64,000 nucleotides of DNA from Szabonella sp046295215 (GTDB taxonomy: Bacteria; Pseudomonadota; Alphaproteobacteria; Rhodobacterales; Rhodobacteraceae). A model generated the notes under the pieces. It was not told where the DNA came from. It did not search any database and saw only the letters and a list, made by a program, of their open reading frames with translations. Each line of letters begins with the position of its first letter. Position 1 is the stretch's first letter. The stretch spans positions 1-64,000 of the forward strand of contig JBKBNP010000009.1 in assembly GCA_046295215.1 (NCBI GenBank), given 5' to 3'. The position numbers and the translations under genes are program-made. This document shows positions 1 to 7,640 of this stretch, piece after piece.

Positions 1-1085
1 CGGCCTTCGGCACCGGTCTGGCGCTGGTCCTCTGTTTCAGCCTTGTCAGCCAGCTTTTTCCGCAGGCGGGCGGGCGCGAGGCCTCGATCTTCCTGATCTC
101 GCCGCTGGCCGCCACGGCCTTTCTCGCCTTTGCCGTCCCGTCCAGCCCGCTGGCACAGCCCTGGTCGGCGGTGGTCGGCAATACGGTTTCGGCGCTGATC
201 GGGGTGGCGCTGGTGCTGGTGCTGGGGGCGCATTGGCTGGCACTCGGCCTCTCGGTCACGCTCTCGATGGTGGCGATGATGCGGCTGCGCGCGCTGCATC
301 CTCCGGCCGCAGGCGTGGCGCTCGGCACGGTTCTGACGGCGGAGGCGGTGCAGGAAATCGGGTTTTCCTATGCGTTCCTGCCGGTTTTCGTCGATACCTG
401 CCTGCTTCTGGCCTGTGCCGCCGCCTATAACCGGATCACCGGGCGGCGCTATCCCTTCCGCCAGCCCGTTCCACACGCGCCGCAGGTCTCGGCGGCGGTG
501 GGGTTGCGCCCGCGCCTCGCCGGCAGCGCGCTGGAGGCGATCCTGCAACGGCTGCGGCTCGACGCCAATATCGGCGCGGGCGATCTGGAACGGCTGATCG
601 AGGTCGCGCATCGCGAGGCCGCGACCCATCTTTTCGACGGGGTGGTCTGCCGCGATCTGATGACGACATCCGTGGTGACGCTGCGCCCCGATGTACCGCT
701 CTCCGATGTCGCCTCGCTGTTCAACGAACATCGCGTGCGCACCCTGCCGGTGACGGATGCGGAGGGGCTGTTCCTCGGCTTGCTGAGCGAAACCGACCTC
801 TTGCGCTCCTGGCGGCGGATCGAGCAGCGCGCGCCCGAAGGCGGAGTCCTGTCGCGGCTGATCCGGGCGGGGCGCGAGGCTGCCGTGCCGACCGCCCGCG
901 ACGCGATGACCGCCGCCACAGCCACAGCCAGGCCGGACACCCCGCTGGGCGATCTGATCGACCTTCTGGCAGGGGGCGGCCAGCAGGGCATCCCGGTGCT
1001 GGAGGAGGGACGGCTCACCGGCTTTGTCACCCGCGCCGACCTGATCGCCGCCCTTGCCCGCGCCCATCACCCCGAACGCGGCTGA
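1..1085 (+). CDS. HPP family membrane protein with two CBS domains (5' truncated)
   Basis: The reading frame is open from base 3 at the window edge, so the N-terminus is missing; about 360 residues are visible. The first part is hydrophobic and matches the HPP transmembrane family (small residues and the segment ending in AALHPPAAG-like ALHPPAAGVALG). The C-terminal half carries two CBS repeats, beginning at RDLMTTSVVTLRPD and ARDAMTAATATARPD, each ending in a G-V/L-T-D-L type strand-helix. HPP proteins are integral membrane proteins, some linked to nitrite transport in plastids; CBS pairs normally sense adenine nucleotides. The transported ligand here is unknown. The gene runs convergently into the catabolic locus on the other strand. 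Confidence 0.85.
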   Translation, partial: AFGTGLALVLCFSLVSQLFPQAGGREASIFLISPLAATAFLAFAVPSSPLAQPWSAVVGNTVSALIGVALVLVLGAHWLALGLSVTLSMVAMMRLRALHPPAAGVALGTVLTAEAVQEIGFSYAFLPVFVDTCLLLACAAAYNRITGRRYPFRQPVPHAPQVSAAVGLRPRLAGSALEAILQRLRLDANIGAGDLERLIEVAHREAATHLFDGVVCRDLMTTSVVTLRPDVPLSDVASLFNEHRVRTLPVTDAEGLFLGLLSETDLLRSWRRIEQRAPEGGVLSRLIRAGREAAVPTARDAMTAATATARPDTPLGDLIDLLAGGGQQGIPVLEEGRLTGFVTRADLIAALARAHHPERG

Positions 1086-1104
1086 TCCCGCCCCGCCGCC
1101 GCGC

Positions 1105-1175
1105 CTTTTTCTGTCCGGAAATATCCTCGGAGGGGGAGTCCGGGAACCGGACGGGGGAGGCAGACAGCCTCCCCC
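1105..1175. repeat. Dispersed 3'-end element, copy 1
   Basis: The conserved box CTTTTTCTGTCCGGAAATAT followed by CCTCGGAGGGGG is followed by a perfect 9-bp stem (GGGGGAGGC at 1153-1161, GCCTCCCCC at 1167-1175) with loop AGACA. It lies between two convergent genes and could serve as a terminator for both. Function is inferred from position only. Confidence 0.75.
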
Positions 1176-1190
1176 TGCCCGGCCAGCCGC

Positions 1191-2750
1191 CTAGCCCAGC
1201 GCCGCGATCACCCCGTCGGTCGTTGTCACCAGCGCCACATTCTGCATCGCATAATCGACACTCGCGCGATGCCAGTCGGCGTTCATCGTGGAACAGCCAT
1301 CCTCGGGGATCACCATGACATAGCCCTTGTCGGCCCCGGTGCGCGCGGTGTGCTCGATGCTCATATTGGTCCAGGCACCCGTCTCGATGACAAGGTCGCG
1401 CCCGGTGGCCTTCAGGATCGTCTCCAGCCCGGTGCCTTCCCAGGCGCTCATGCGGTTCTTGCGCACCACGAAATCGCCGGGCTGCGCCTCCAGCCCCGGA
1501 ACGGGTTCCGCACCCCAGGACCCTTCGACCAGCGCATTGGCGTCAATCGCGCCCTCGAACAGCGGTGCGTTCAGCGTCATGTCTGTGCCATCCGCACGGC
1601 GGATGAACCAGACATGGATCACCGGCACGCCCAGCGCGCGCGCGCGGTCGGCCAGACGCGCGATATTGGCGATGCAGTTCTGTTCGCGGCAATGGGCCGG
1701 ACTGCCGGAGGCGGCAAAGGCCCCGCCCTCCATCACCACGTCATTCTGCATGTCCTGAATGATGAGCGCGCATCGCGAGGCATCCAGCCGCAACTCCTCC
1801 CCTTCGCCCGCCACCGGCGCAGATTTCGCCTTGGCCTTGGCCCGCATGAAAGGCTCGCCCCGCGGCCCCACTTTCACCGGGATCGCGTAGACGGAGGTCG
1901 TGGCGCAAACGTAAAGCGTGCGCCAGTCCGCCCCGCCCCAATGGAAATTCGCGGGCAGTTCGGGAATGGACACCTTGCCGATCAGCCGCCCGTCGGGCGC
2001 ATAGACCCACAATCCCCCCGGCGCGCAGCACCAGACATTGCCCTCCGAGTCGCATTTCATCCCGTCCGGCACGCCGGGCAACAGGCTGTCGCGCAGGCCA
2101 GAGGCAAAGATGCGCCCATTCTTCAACCCCTGCGGGGTCACGTCATAGACGCGGATATTCGCCTGCTCGGTGTCGTTGATATAGAGCTTCGATTCGTCGG
2201 GGCAGAAGCACAGCCCGTTGGGCTGGCTGAAGGTGTAGCGGTCCACCATCAGCTCCGGCTCCGCCCCCGGTTTCGCGCCGGGCGGGATGCGGAACACCCC
2301 CTGCCAGCCCAGTTGGCGCGGCCGTTCCACCCCGTAATGCGGCATCCGCCCATACCATGGATCGGTGAACCAGATCGAGCCATCCGACTTCACCACGATG
2401 TCATTGGGCGAATTCAGCTCCCGCCCTTCGAAATGGCTGGCCAGAACCTCGCGCGTGCCATCGGGGCGGAAGCGGGCGACGGAAGAGGTGGAATGTTCGC
2501 AGACCAAGAGGTTGAGGTCGGCATCATAGGTCATGCCGTTGCCCTTGTTCGAGGGGCGCTGCACCTCGCGCACCCCGGCCCCGTCCAGCCTGCGGCGCAC
2601 ATCACCCGGCATGTCGGAGAACAAGAGGTATTGGTCCACCGGATGCCAGAGCGGCCCTTCGGTGAAGATGAAGCCCGATCCGGCCTGACGCACAGGCGCA
2701 TGTTCGTCGATCAGGCGGCGGAAGGCGGGGTCAAGCGCGGTATGGGCCAT
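1191..2750 (-). CDS. SMP-30/gluconolactonase domain fused to isochorismatase-like domain
   Basis: A 519-residue two-domain protein. Residues ~25-300 are an SMP-30/gluconolactonase beta-propeller (FTEGPLW at 29-35 with the metal-ligand Glu, NSPNDIV around 113-119, PDGMKCD around 228-234), which would open a lactone ring using a divalent metal. A charged Ala/Lys linker (~303-320) leads to an isochorismatase-fold domain (Asp333 in IQDMQND, Lys431). The position normally held by the nucleophilic Cys (TNVCxExTAR) reads TNMSIEHTAR, so Ser464 replaces it. The ATG at 2750 was chosen over an upstream in-frame ATG because it begins the conserved domain and sits 4 bases after the preceding stop. Last gene of the long operon. 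Confidence 0.85.
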   Translation of the reverse strand: MAHTALDPAFRRLIDEHAPVRQAGSGFIFTEGPLWHPVDQYLLFSDMPGDVRRRLDGAGVREVQRPSNKGNGMTYDADLNLLVCEHSTSSVARFRPDGTREVLASHFEGRELNSPNDIVVKSDGSIWFTDPWYGRMPHYGVERPRQLGWQGVFRIPPGAKPGAEPELMVDRYTFSQPNGLCFCPDESKLYINDTEQANIRVYDVTPQGLKNGRIFASGLRDSLLPGVPDGMKCDSEGNVWCCAPGGLWVYAPDGRLIGKVSIPELPANFHWGGADWRTLYVCATTSVYAIPVKVGPRGEPFMRAKAKAKSAPVAGEGEELRLDASRCALIIQDMQNDVVMEGGAFAASGSPAHCREQNCIANIARLADRARALGVPVIHVWFIRRADGTDMTLNAPLFEGAIDANALVEGSWGAEPVPGLEAQPGDFVVRKNRMSAWEGTGLETILKATGRDLVIETGAWTNMSIEHTARTGADKGYVMVIPEDGCSTMNADWHRASVDYAMQNVALVTTTDGVIAALG

Positions 2751-2754
2751 GGCG

Positions 2755-3606
2755 TCACACCGGGAACCAGTTGCGCGTGGGCACCGACTGGCTGACCGGC
2801 CCCGGGATCGCCATATCGGCGCGCCCCACCACCTGCCCGTCCTGCACCACGGCCGGTTTGTCATGCACGGCAAGGATGTATTTCGCACCCGAATATATCA
2901 GCTTGCGGATCGCGGCCTTTTCACGCCGCTTGGACCCGGAATGGTTGCCGGTGACCTGATATTCCTCTGGGCCGAAGGATCGCATCGGCGCGATGACCTG
3001 ATCGTTGAAATCATAGATCACGTCGCCGCAGATCGTGGCGCGGCCATCTGCGGTGTCGACATGGACGTTCATCGATCCTTCGGTATGGCCATTCGCGGCC
3101 TCGAGATAGAGGCCGGGCATCAGTTCCACCATGCCCGACATTTCCAGATCCTCCAGCCGCAAGGCTCCGGGGGTGTGCAGACGTTCGATCAGGTGCAGGA
3201 TGTCGGGCTTGGGATATTGCGGGTGCATCAGGCCCGAGACGGAATACTCCAGTTCCTTGCGGTTGATGACGACCGTGGTGTTCATCGGGAAACAGTCATC
3301 CTTGCCCGCATGGTCGATATGCAGGTGGGTGTGCAGGATATAGCGCACGTCTCCCACCTTCACCCCGTGATTGGCAAGCTGGCGTTCGACCATGTTTTCG
3401 TGGAATTGCAGCCCGCGCATCCCCAGTGTTTCCATGATCGCATTGTCGCGGTATCCGGTATCGACCAGCACCGGGTATTTGCCCCCGAGGATCAGAAAGC
3501 CATAGACCGGCACGCGCCGCGCCCGCCCGCAATCGCGCCCCAGCACGAGGAACGAGCTTTCCAGTTCGATATCGCCGAAGTCGAGAACCTTGATTTCAAG
3601 TGCCAT
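2755..3606 (-). CDS. MBL-fold metallohydrolase (AHL-lactonase-like)
   Basis: A 283-residue metallo-beta-lactamase-fold hydrolase. The dinuclear zinc motif HTHLHIDH is at residues 92-99 and a downstream His (GHTEGS) and Asp (CGDVIYD) complete the usual ligand set. The sequence most resembles the N-acyl homoserine lactonase branch of the superfamily, which hydrolyses lactones and related esters. The context of lactonase, amidohydrolase and Mo hydroxylase genes argues for a catabolic lactonase rather than a quorum-quenching enzyme, but this is inference. It lies 15 bases after the amidohydrolase and 4 bases before the SMP-30 fusion. Confidence 0.85.
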   Translation of the reverse strand: MALEIKVLDFGDIELESSFLVLGRDCGRARRVPVYGFLILGGKYPVLVDTGYRDNAIMETLGMRGLQFHENMVERQLANHGVKVGDVRYILHTHLHIDHAGKDDCFPMNTTVVINRKELEYSVSGLMHPQYPKPDILHLIERLHTPGALRLEDLEMSGMVELMPGLYLEAANGHTEGSMNVHVDTADGRATICGDVIYDFNDQVIAPMRSFGPEEYQVTGNHSGSKRREKAAIRKLIYSGAKYILAVHDKPAVVQDGQVVGRADMAIPGPVSQSVPTRNWFPV

Positions 3607-3621
3607 GAGGGCCTCCCTGTT

Positions 3622-4497
3622 CTACAGCCGGTAAACCCGGCTTGCGGTGTCGTTGAAAATGGCGCGGCGTTGCGCGTCGGTCAGCGTCGCCGTGGCGTCC
3701 CGATGGGCGGCCAGCAGCGAAGGATAGGTGGTCCAGAGTTTCTCGATGGGGAAATTCGACCCCCAGAGGCAGCGCTCCGCACCGAAGAGCGCGACGCAGG
3801 CCCCCACCAGCCATTGGATATGGGCAGGATCGTTGCGGTGGAGGAAGGTGCCGAAACCCGAGAGCTTGCAATAGGCGTTGGGGCGGCGGGAGTATTCCTC
3901 CATCGCCGTCTGCCAGTCGGCACGGCCGCGCGGGGTGGTATCCTCCAGCATGCCGGCATGTTGCAGGATGAAGGGGGTGCGCGGGCAGGCATCCAGCAAA
4001 TCGCAGGCCCCGGGAAGCTGGTCGGCAAAGACCTGAAGGTCGAAGGACCATCCATAGTCCGCCAGATAGGCGATATTGCGCTGCACGGCCCGGTCGCGGC
4101 AGAGGTCGGCATGGGGGGCAAAGCGATACATCTCGTTTTCGTGCCAGTGGAACTGCTGGCGGATGCCGCGAAGGCGCGGGGACCGCGCGAGCCGGTCAAG
4201 CGCGGGGCGCACGTCCGGCACGGTCATGTCGGCATAGCCCACGATGCCCATGGGCCAGCCGGAGGCGAGGGCGGTATCGTCAAGCCACTGAACCTCGGCC
4301 ACGGCGCGGTCGGGGGACCAGTTGGCCTGCACATAGACCGCCTTGGTGACGCCCTGACCCGCGATGTCGTCGAGATATTCCGTCACCGGGTAATCGCGGC
4401 GGATCGGGTCATAGGGTCCGAAGATGCGTGGCTGCATCGGCCCCGTCAGCCAGGGCAGGTCGGCCTGCCGCCAGATGTGGAAATGCGCGTCGATCAT
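3622..4497 (-). CDS. Amidohydrolase family 2 metal-dependent hydrolase
   Basis: A 291-residue TIM-barrel hydrolase beginning MIDAHFHIWR, the HxH metal motif typical of the L-fuconolactonase / 2-pyrone-4,6-dicarboxylate lactonase group (Amidohydro_2). Later landmarks are FILQHAGM and the C-terminal LWGSNFPIEK with the conserved Asn/Asp position before Pro. Family members hydrolyse lactones or decarboxylate aromatic acids. The start at 4497 overlaps the stop of the VWA gene as ATGA, which supports it over a longer in-frame upstream start. It is the third putative ring- or lactone-opening hydrolase in the operon. Confidence 0.85.
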   Translation of the reverse strand: MIDAHFHIWRQADLPWLTGPMQPRIFGPYDPIRRDYPVTEYLDDIAGQGVTKAVYVQANWSPDRAVAEVQWLDDTALASGWPMGIVGYADMTVPDVRPALDRLARSPRLRGIRQQFHWHENEMYRFAPHADLCRDRAVQRNIAYLADYGWSFDLQVFADQLPGACDLLDACPRTPFILQHAGMLEDTTPRGRADWQTAMEEYSRRPNAYCKLSGFGTFLHRNDPAHIQWLVGACVALFGAERCLWGSNFPIEKLWTTYPSLLAAHRDATATLTDAQRRAIFNDTASRVYRL

Positions 4498-5591
4498 CGG
4501 CGGGCACCTTTCGCAAAGGACAGGATCTCTGCCGCGATGCGCTCGGGGCGCGAGCCGTCGCCCAGACGGTCGATCATCGGGGCAATGGCCTGCATGGCCG
4601 CCGTTTCCGGGCGATAGGCAGGATCGGCGGCGAGCGGCGAGAGCCAGAGGACCGACCATGACAGCCCGGTCAGCCGCGAGATGGCCGCCGTCAACGCCTC
4701 CGGCCCGCCGCGTTCCAGCCCGTCCGAGAGGATGATCGTCAGCGCGCCGCGCGCGAAGCTGGCAAAGCGCGGGACCGAGAGGAACACCGCCAATGCGTCG
4801 CCCAGCCTTGTGCCGCCGTCCCAGTCGGCCACAAGCCCCGAGGCGAGCGTCAGCGCCTGATCGGCATTGCGGTGTTTCAGCGCGCGGGTGACGCGGGTGA
4901 GCCGGGTTCCCAGCGTGAACACCTCCACCCGTTCTCCTGCCTGCATCACGCGGTGGGCAAGGCGCAGCGCGTCATCGGTGCCCGATTTCATCGAGCCGGA
5001 CACGTCGATCAGCATCAGGACGCGCCGCTGGCGCATCCGGCGGCGGCGGGTGGGCAGGCGCGAGATTTCACCATCGCGCCGCATCATCTCGCGGAACGCC
5101 CGGGCCGGATCGGGGAGCGCCCCCTTGCCTTGCGTCATGCGGCGCGAACGACGGCGCGGGAGCGCTGCGGGCAGCGCGCGGGAAAATGCACGCAGCATGG
5201 CATCGGGGTCGCCGCCTGCAAGGCTGCGGGCAAAGAGGCGTTCAAGTGCTGTGGCATCGGCACCAGAGGGATCCTCTTCCTCCGGCTCGGGCAGCAGGTC
5301 GAATTCGCCCGCATCATAGCTGTCGGGCAGGTTTTCGGTGTCGCCTTCAGCCGGGGCAAAGAACGCACGGCCAAGGAAAACCATGTCGAAAATCTCGTCG
5401 AATTCCTCCCGCCGGTCCGGGCCGGGACCGAAGATCGCATGCGCGGCGCGGCGGATGTCGCGGATCGAGCCGGGGCCGAGAAGCGAGGTGGCGGCGAGGA
5501 AGGATTCGAGCTGTTCGGGCGCGGCCGGATGGGCAGCGGCGCGCAGGGCCTGCGGGAAGGCGAGGAAGGGGCGCAGGGCACGGGGTGTCAT
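4494..5591 (-). CDS. VWA domain protein, CoxE-like
   Basis: A 365-residue protein with an acidic, low-complexity central stretch (~80-125) and a C-terminal von Willebrand A domain. The MIDAS motif DVSGS is at residues 196-200, with Thr261 (DGGTRLG) and an Asp in LSDGLERGG as the other metal-contacting positions. It matches the CoxE family that, with a MoxR/CoxD ATPase, is required to mature the CuSMo centre of CO dehydrogenase and that also accompanies other Mo hydroxylases. The start at 5591 excludes an upstream in-frame stretch that merely translates the intergenic repeat element. It is paired with the MoxR gene just upstream. Confidence 0.88.
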   Translation of the reverse strand: MTPRALRPFLAFPQALRAAAHPAAPEQLESFLAATSLLGPGSIRDIRRAAHAIFGPGPDRREEFDEIFDMVFLGRAFFAPAEGDTENLPDSYDAGEFDLLPEPEEEDPSGADATALERLFARSLAGGDPDAMLRAFSRALPAALPRRRSRRMTQGKGALPDPARAFREMMRRDGEISRLPTRRRRMRQRRVLMLIDVSGSMKSGTDDALRLAHRVMQAGERVEVFTLGTRLTRVTRALKHRNADQALTLASGLVADWDGGTRLGDALAVFLSVPRFASFARGALTIILSDGLERGGPEALTAAISRLTGLSWSVLWLSPLAADPAYRPETAAMQAIAPMIDRLGDGSRPERIAAEILSFAKGARR

Positions 5592-5617
5592 GCGCGGCGC
5601 CTCCGGCGGGCGTGGAC

Positions 5618-5673
5618 GGGGGGGCCGTCTGCCCCCCCGAGCCCCCCCGAGGATATTTTCAGACAGAAAAAGG
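5618..5673. repeat. Dispersed 3'-end element, copy 2
   Basis: A perfect 8-bp stem (GGGGGGGC 5618-5625, GCCCCCCC 5631-5638, loop CGTCT) is followed by CCCCGAGGATATTTTCAGAC and AGAAAAAGGG. It lies between the MoxR and CoxE genes, both on the minus strand, the only large gap inside the Mo-hydroxylase operon. It may attenuate or process the transcript there. Confidence 0.75.
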
Positions 5674-5733
5674 GAAGGGATGCGCGACGGGACGGGGGCG
5701 CGGAGCGGGCAAGGGGCGGGGAGATCCTGCGCA

Positions 5734-6612
5734 TCACGCGGCCCCTGTGATGAGGTGGTCGAGGCGAGGCGCGGTAAAGGTAAGATCGTCCTGATCCTTA
5801 AGCGCCACCCCGATGGCGCGGGCGAAGGCCGTGGGCCAGGGGGCACCCTGGTTGTGCAGAAGGGTTGCGGCCTCGGCCCATTCCACGGTTTCGGCGATGC
5901 CCGGGGGCTTGGCGAGCGGCTCGGCCCGCAGGCGGTTGACGGCAGCGGTCACGCGATGGGCGGTCTCCTGCGCCACGGTGGAGGCGCGCATCATCACGAT
6001 CTGCGCCTCCAGTGCCGGGTCTGGATAGGCGATCCAGTGATAGACGCAGCGGCGGCGCAGCGCCTCGTGCAGTTCCCGTGTGCGGTTAGAGGTGAGGATC
6101 ACGACAGGGGGCTCCGACGCCCGGATCGTGCCGCGTTCGGGGATGGAGAGGGTGAAATCCGACAGGAATTCCATAAGGAAGGCCTCGAATTCCGGGTCGG
6201 CGCGGTCGATCTCGTCGATCAGCAACACGCGGGAACGGGGGGATTGCAGCGCCAGCAGCAGGGGGCGGGCGATGAGGTAGTCATCGGAATAGAGGTTGAT
6301 ATAGCCCTCCCCCGCCTGCCGGATGGCGAGCATCTGGCGCGGGAAGTTCCATTCATACATTGAGGCCGCGGCGTCGATGCCTTCATAGCATTGCAGCCGG
6401 ATCAACTCGCGCCCCAGAACCGAGGCCAGCGCCTTTGCGGCTTCGGTCTTGCCCACGCCGGGGGCGCCCTCCAGCAAGAGAGGTTTGCCGAGCGCGAGCG
6501 CCAGATAGGCGGCGGTGGAGAGCCCTTCATCCGCGATATATTGCGCATCGCGCAAGGAGCGGGCCAGCGGCTCCGGCCCGTCGATGCCGAGGATGGAAGG
6601 GCGCACCGCCAT
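5734..6612 (-). CDS. MoxR-family AAA+ ATPase, CoxD-like
   Basis: A 292-residue AAA+ ATPase. Walker A GAPGVGKT lies at residues 49-56, Walker B is in VLLIDEIDRAD, and sensor 1 is LTSNRTRE. MoxR proteins work with VWA partners in inserting or remodelling metal cofactors. CoxD in Oligotropha performs this for CO dehydrogenase. Its position directly after the split molybdopterin subunit (4-base gap) and before a CoxE homologue makes it the likely maturation ATPase of this Mo hydroxylase. The C-terminal helical lid is intact and length is normal for the family. Confidence 0.9.
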   Translation of the reverse strand: MAVRPSILGIDGPEPLARSLRDAQYIADEGLSTAAYLALALGKPLLLEGAPGVGKTEAAKALASVLGRELIRLQCYEGIDAAASMYEWNFPRQMLAIRQAGEGYINLYSDDYLIARPLLLALQSPRSRVLLIDEIDRADPEFEAFLMEFLSDFTLSIPERGTIRASEPPVVILTSNRTRELHEALRRRCVYHWIAYPDPALEAQIVMMRASTVAQETAHRVTAAVNRLRAEPLAKPPGIAETVEWAEAATLLHNQGAPWPTAFARAIGVALKDQDDLTFTAPRLDHLITGAA

Positions 6613-6616
6613 TGCG

Positions 6617-7639
6617 TCAGAGCCTTTGGCGCGGTTTCGCGCCGCCTTGCGCGCGCAATCCGCGCAGCACCTTTTCGGGCGTCACCGGCAGCGCGTCGAT
6701 CCGCACGCCGACAGCATCATAGACCGCGTTGACGACCGCTGGCAGCACCGGGTTGGCGCACATCTCGCCCGGGCCCTTGCCGCCGAAGGGGCCATCGGCG
6801 GCGGGGCGCTCGAGGATGGAAATGTGATGCGGGGCAAGATCGCCCGGGCCGGGCATCAGGTAGCCGTTGAAATCCACCGCGCCGTGATCGCGCGAGGGGT
6901 AATGCGGTTCGGTGGTTTCCCAGGCGGCGTGGCTCATCCCCATCCACGCGCCACCGCGAAGCTGCTGTTCCACAAGGCGCGGGTTGAGCGCGCGGCCCAC
7001 CTCATAGGCCGATTGCATGTCGGTCACGGTGACCTCGCCGGTTTCATCGTCCACCTCGACCGTGACCAGCATGGCGGCATGGGCGAAGGTGGTCACAGGG
7101 GTCATCTCGCCGGTTTCGGGGTCCACATCGGAGAGCGGGATCAGGAAGATTCCGCGCCCGGCAATGGTGCGGCCCTGCCGGAATTGCGCGGCCTGCGAGG
7201 CGGCCATGGTGGTGATCGACCGCGAGGGCGCGCCCTTCACATGGATATTGCCCTTGCCATCGGTCACGAGGTCGGCGGGATCCACCTCCAGTTCCTCGGC
7301 GGCGGCCTCCAGCATGACCGAGCGCGCCTCTTTCGCGGCCATGATGACGGCATTGCCCATGCGGTGCGTGCCGCGCGAGGCGAAAGAGCCCATGTCATGC
7401 GGGCCGGTGTCAGAGTCGGCGGTGTCGACATAGACATCCTCCACCGGGATCCCCAGCGTCTCGGCGGCGATCTGGCGACAGACGGATTTCATGCCCTGGC
7501 CCAGATCGATGGCCGAGAGTGCCACGGTGAATTTGCCATCGGGGTTGGAATGGACAAGGGCCTGGCTCGGGTCGCCGCCAAGGTTCATCCCGATGGGATA
7601 GTTGATGCAGGCAAAGCCGCGTCCGCGATGGATGGTCAT
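6617..7639 (-). CDS. Molybdopterin-binding subunit, C-terminal half (split large subunit)
   Basis: A 340-residue protein corresponding to the second molybdopterin-binding domain of xanthine dehydrogenase-family enzymes. The GQG motif is at about residues 48-50 (IDLGQGM) and the catalytic base is Glu292 in GPGEMCANP. The ATG at 7639 follows the stop of the N-terminal-half gene after one base (TGACATG), the same junction seen before the FeS subunit gene. An upstream in-frame extension is only low-complexity Pro/Arg and was rejected. Together with the next gene it makes one complete large subunit. Natural splits of this kind are known in nicotinate dehydrogenase (NdhL/NdhM). Confidence 0.88.
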   Translation of the reverse strand: MTIHRGRGFACINYPIGMNLGGDPSQALVHSNPDGKFTVALSAIDLGQGMKSVCRQIAAETLGIPVEDVYVDTADSDTGPHDMGSFASRGTHRMGNAVIMAAKEARSVMLEAAAEELEVDPADLVTDGKGNIHVKGAPSRSITTMAASQAAQFRQGRTIAGRGIFLIPLSDVDPETGEMTPVTTFAHAAMLVTVEVDDETGEVTVTDMQSAYEVGRALNPRLVEQQLRGGAWMGMSHAAWETTEPHYPSRDHGAVDFNGYLMPGPGDLAPHHISILERPAADGPFGGKGPGEMCANPVLPAVVNAVYDAVGVRIDALPVTPEKVLRGLRAQGGAKPRQRL

Positions 7640-7640
7640 G

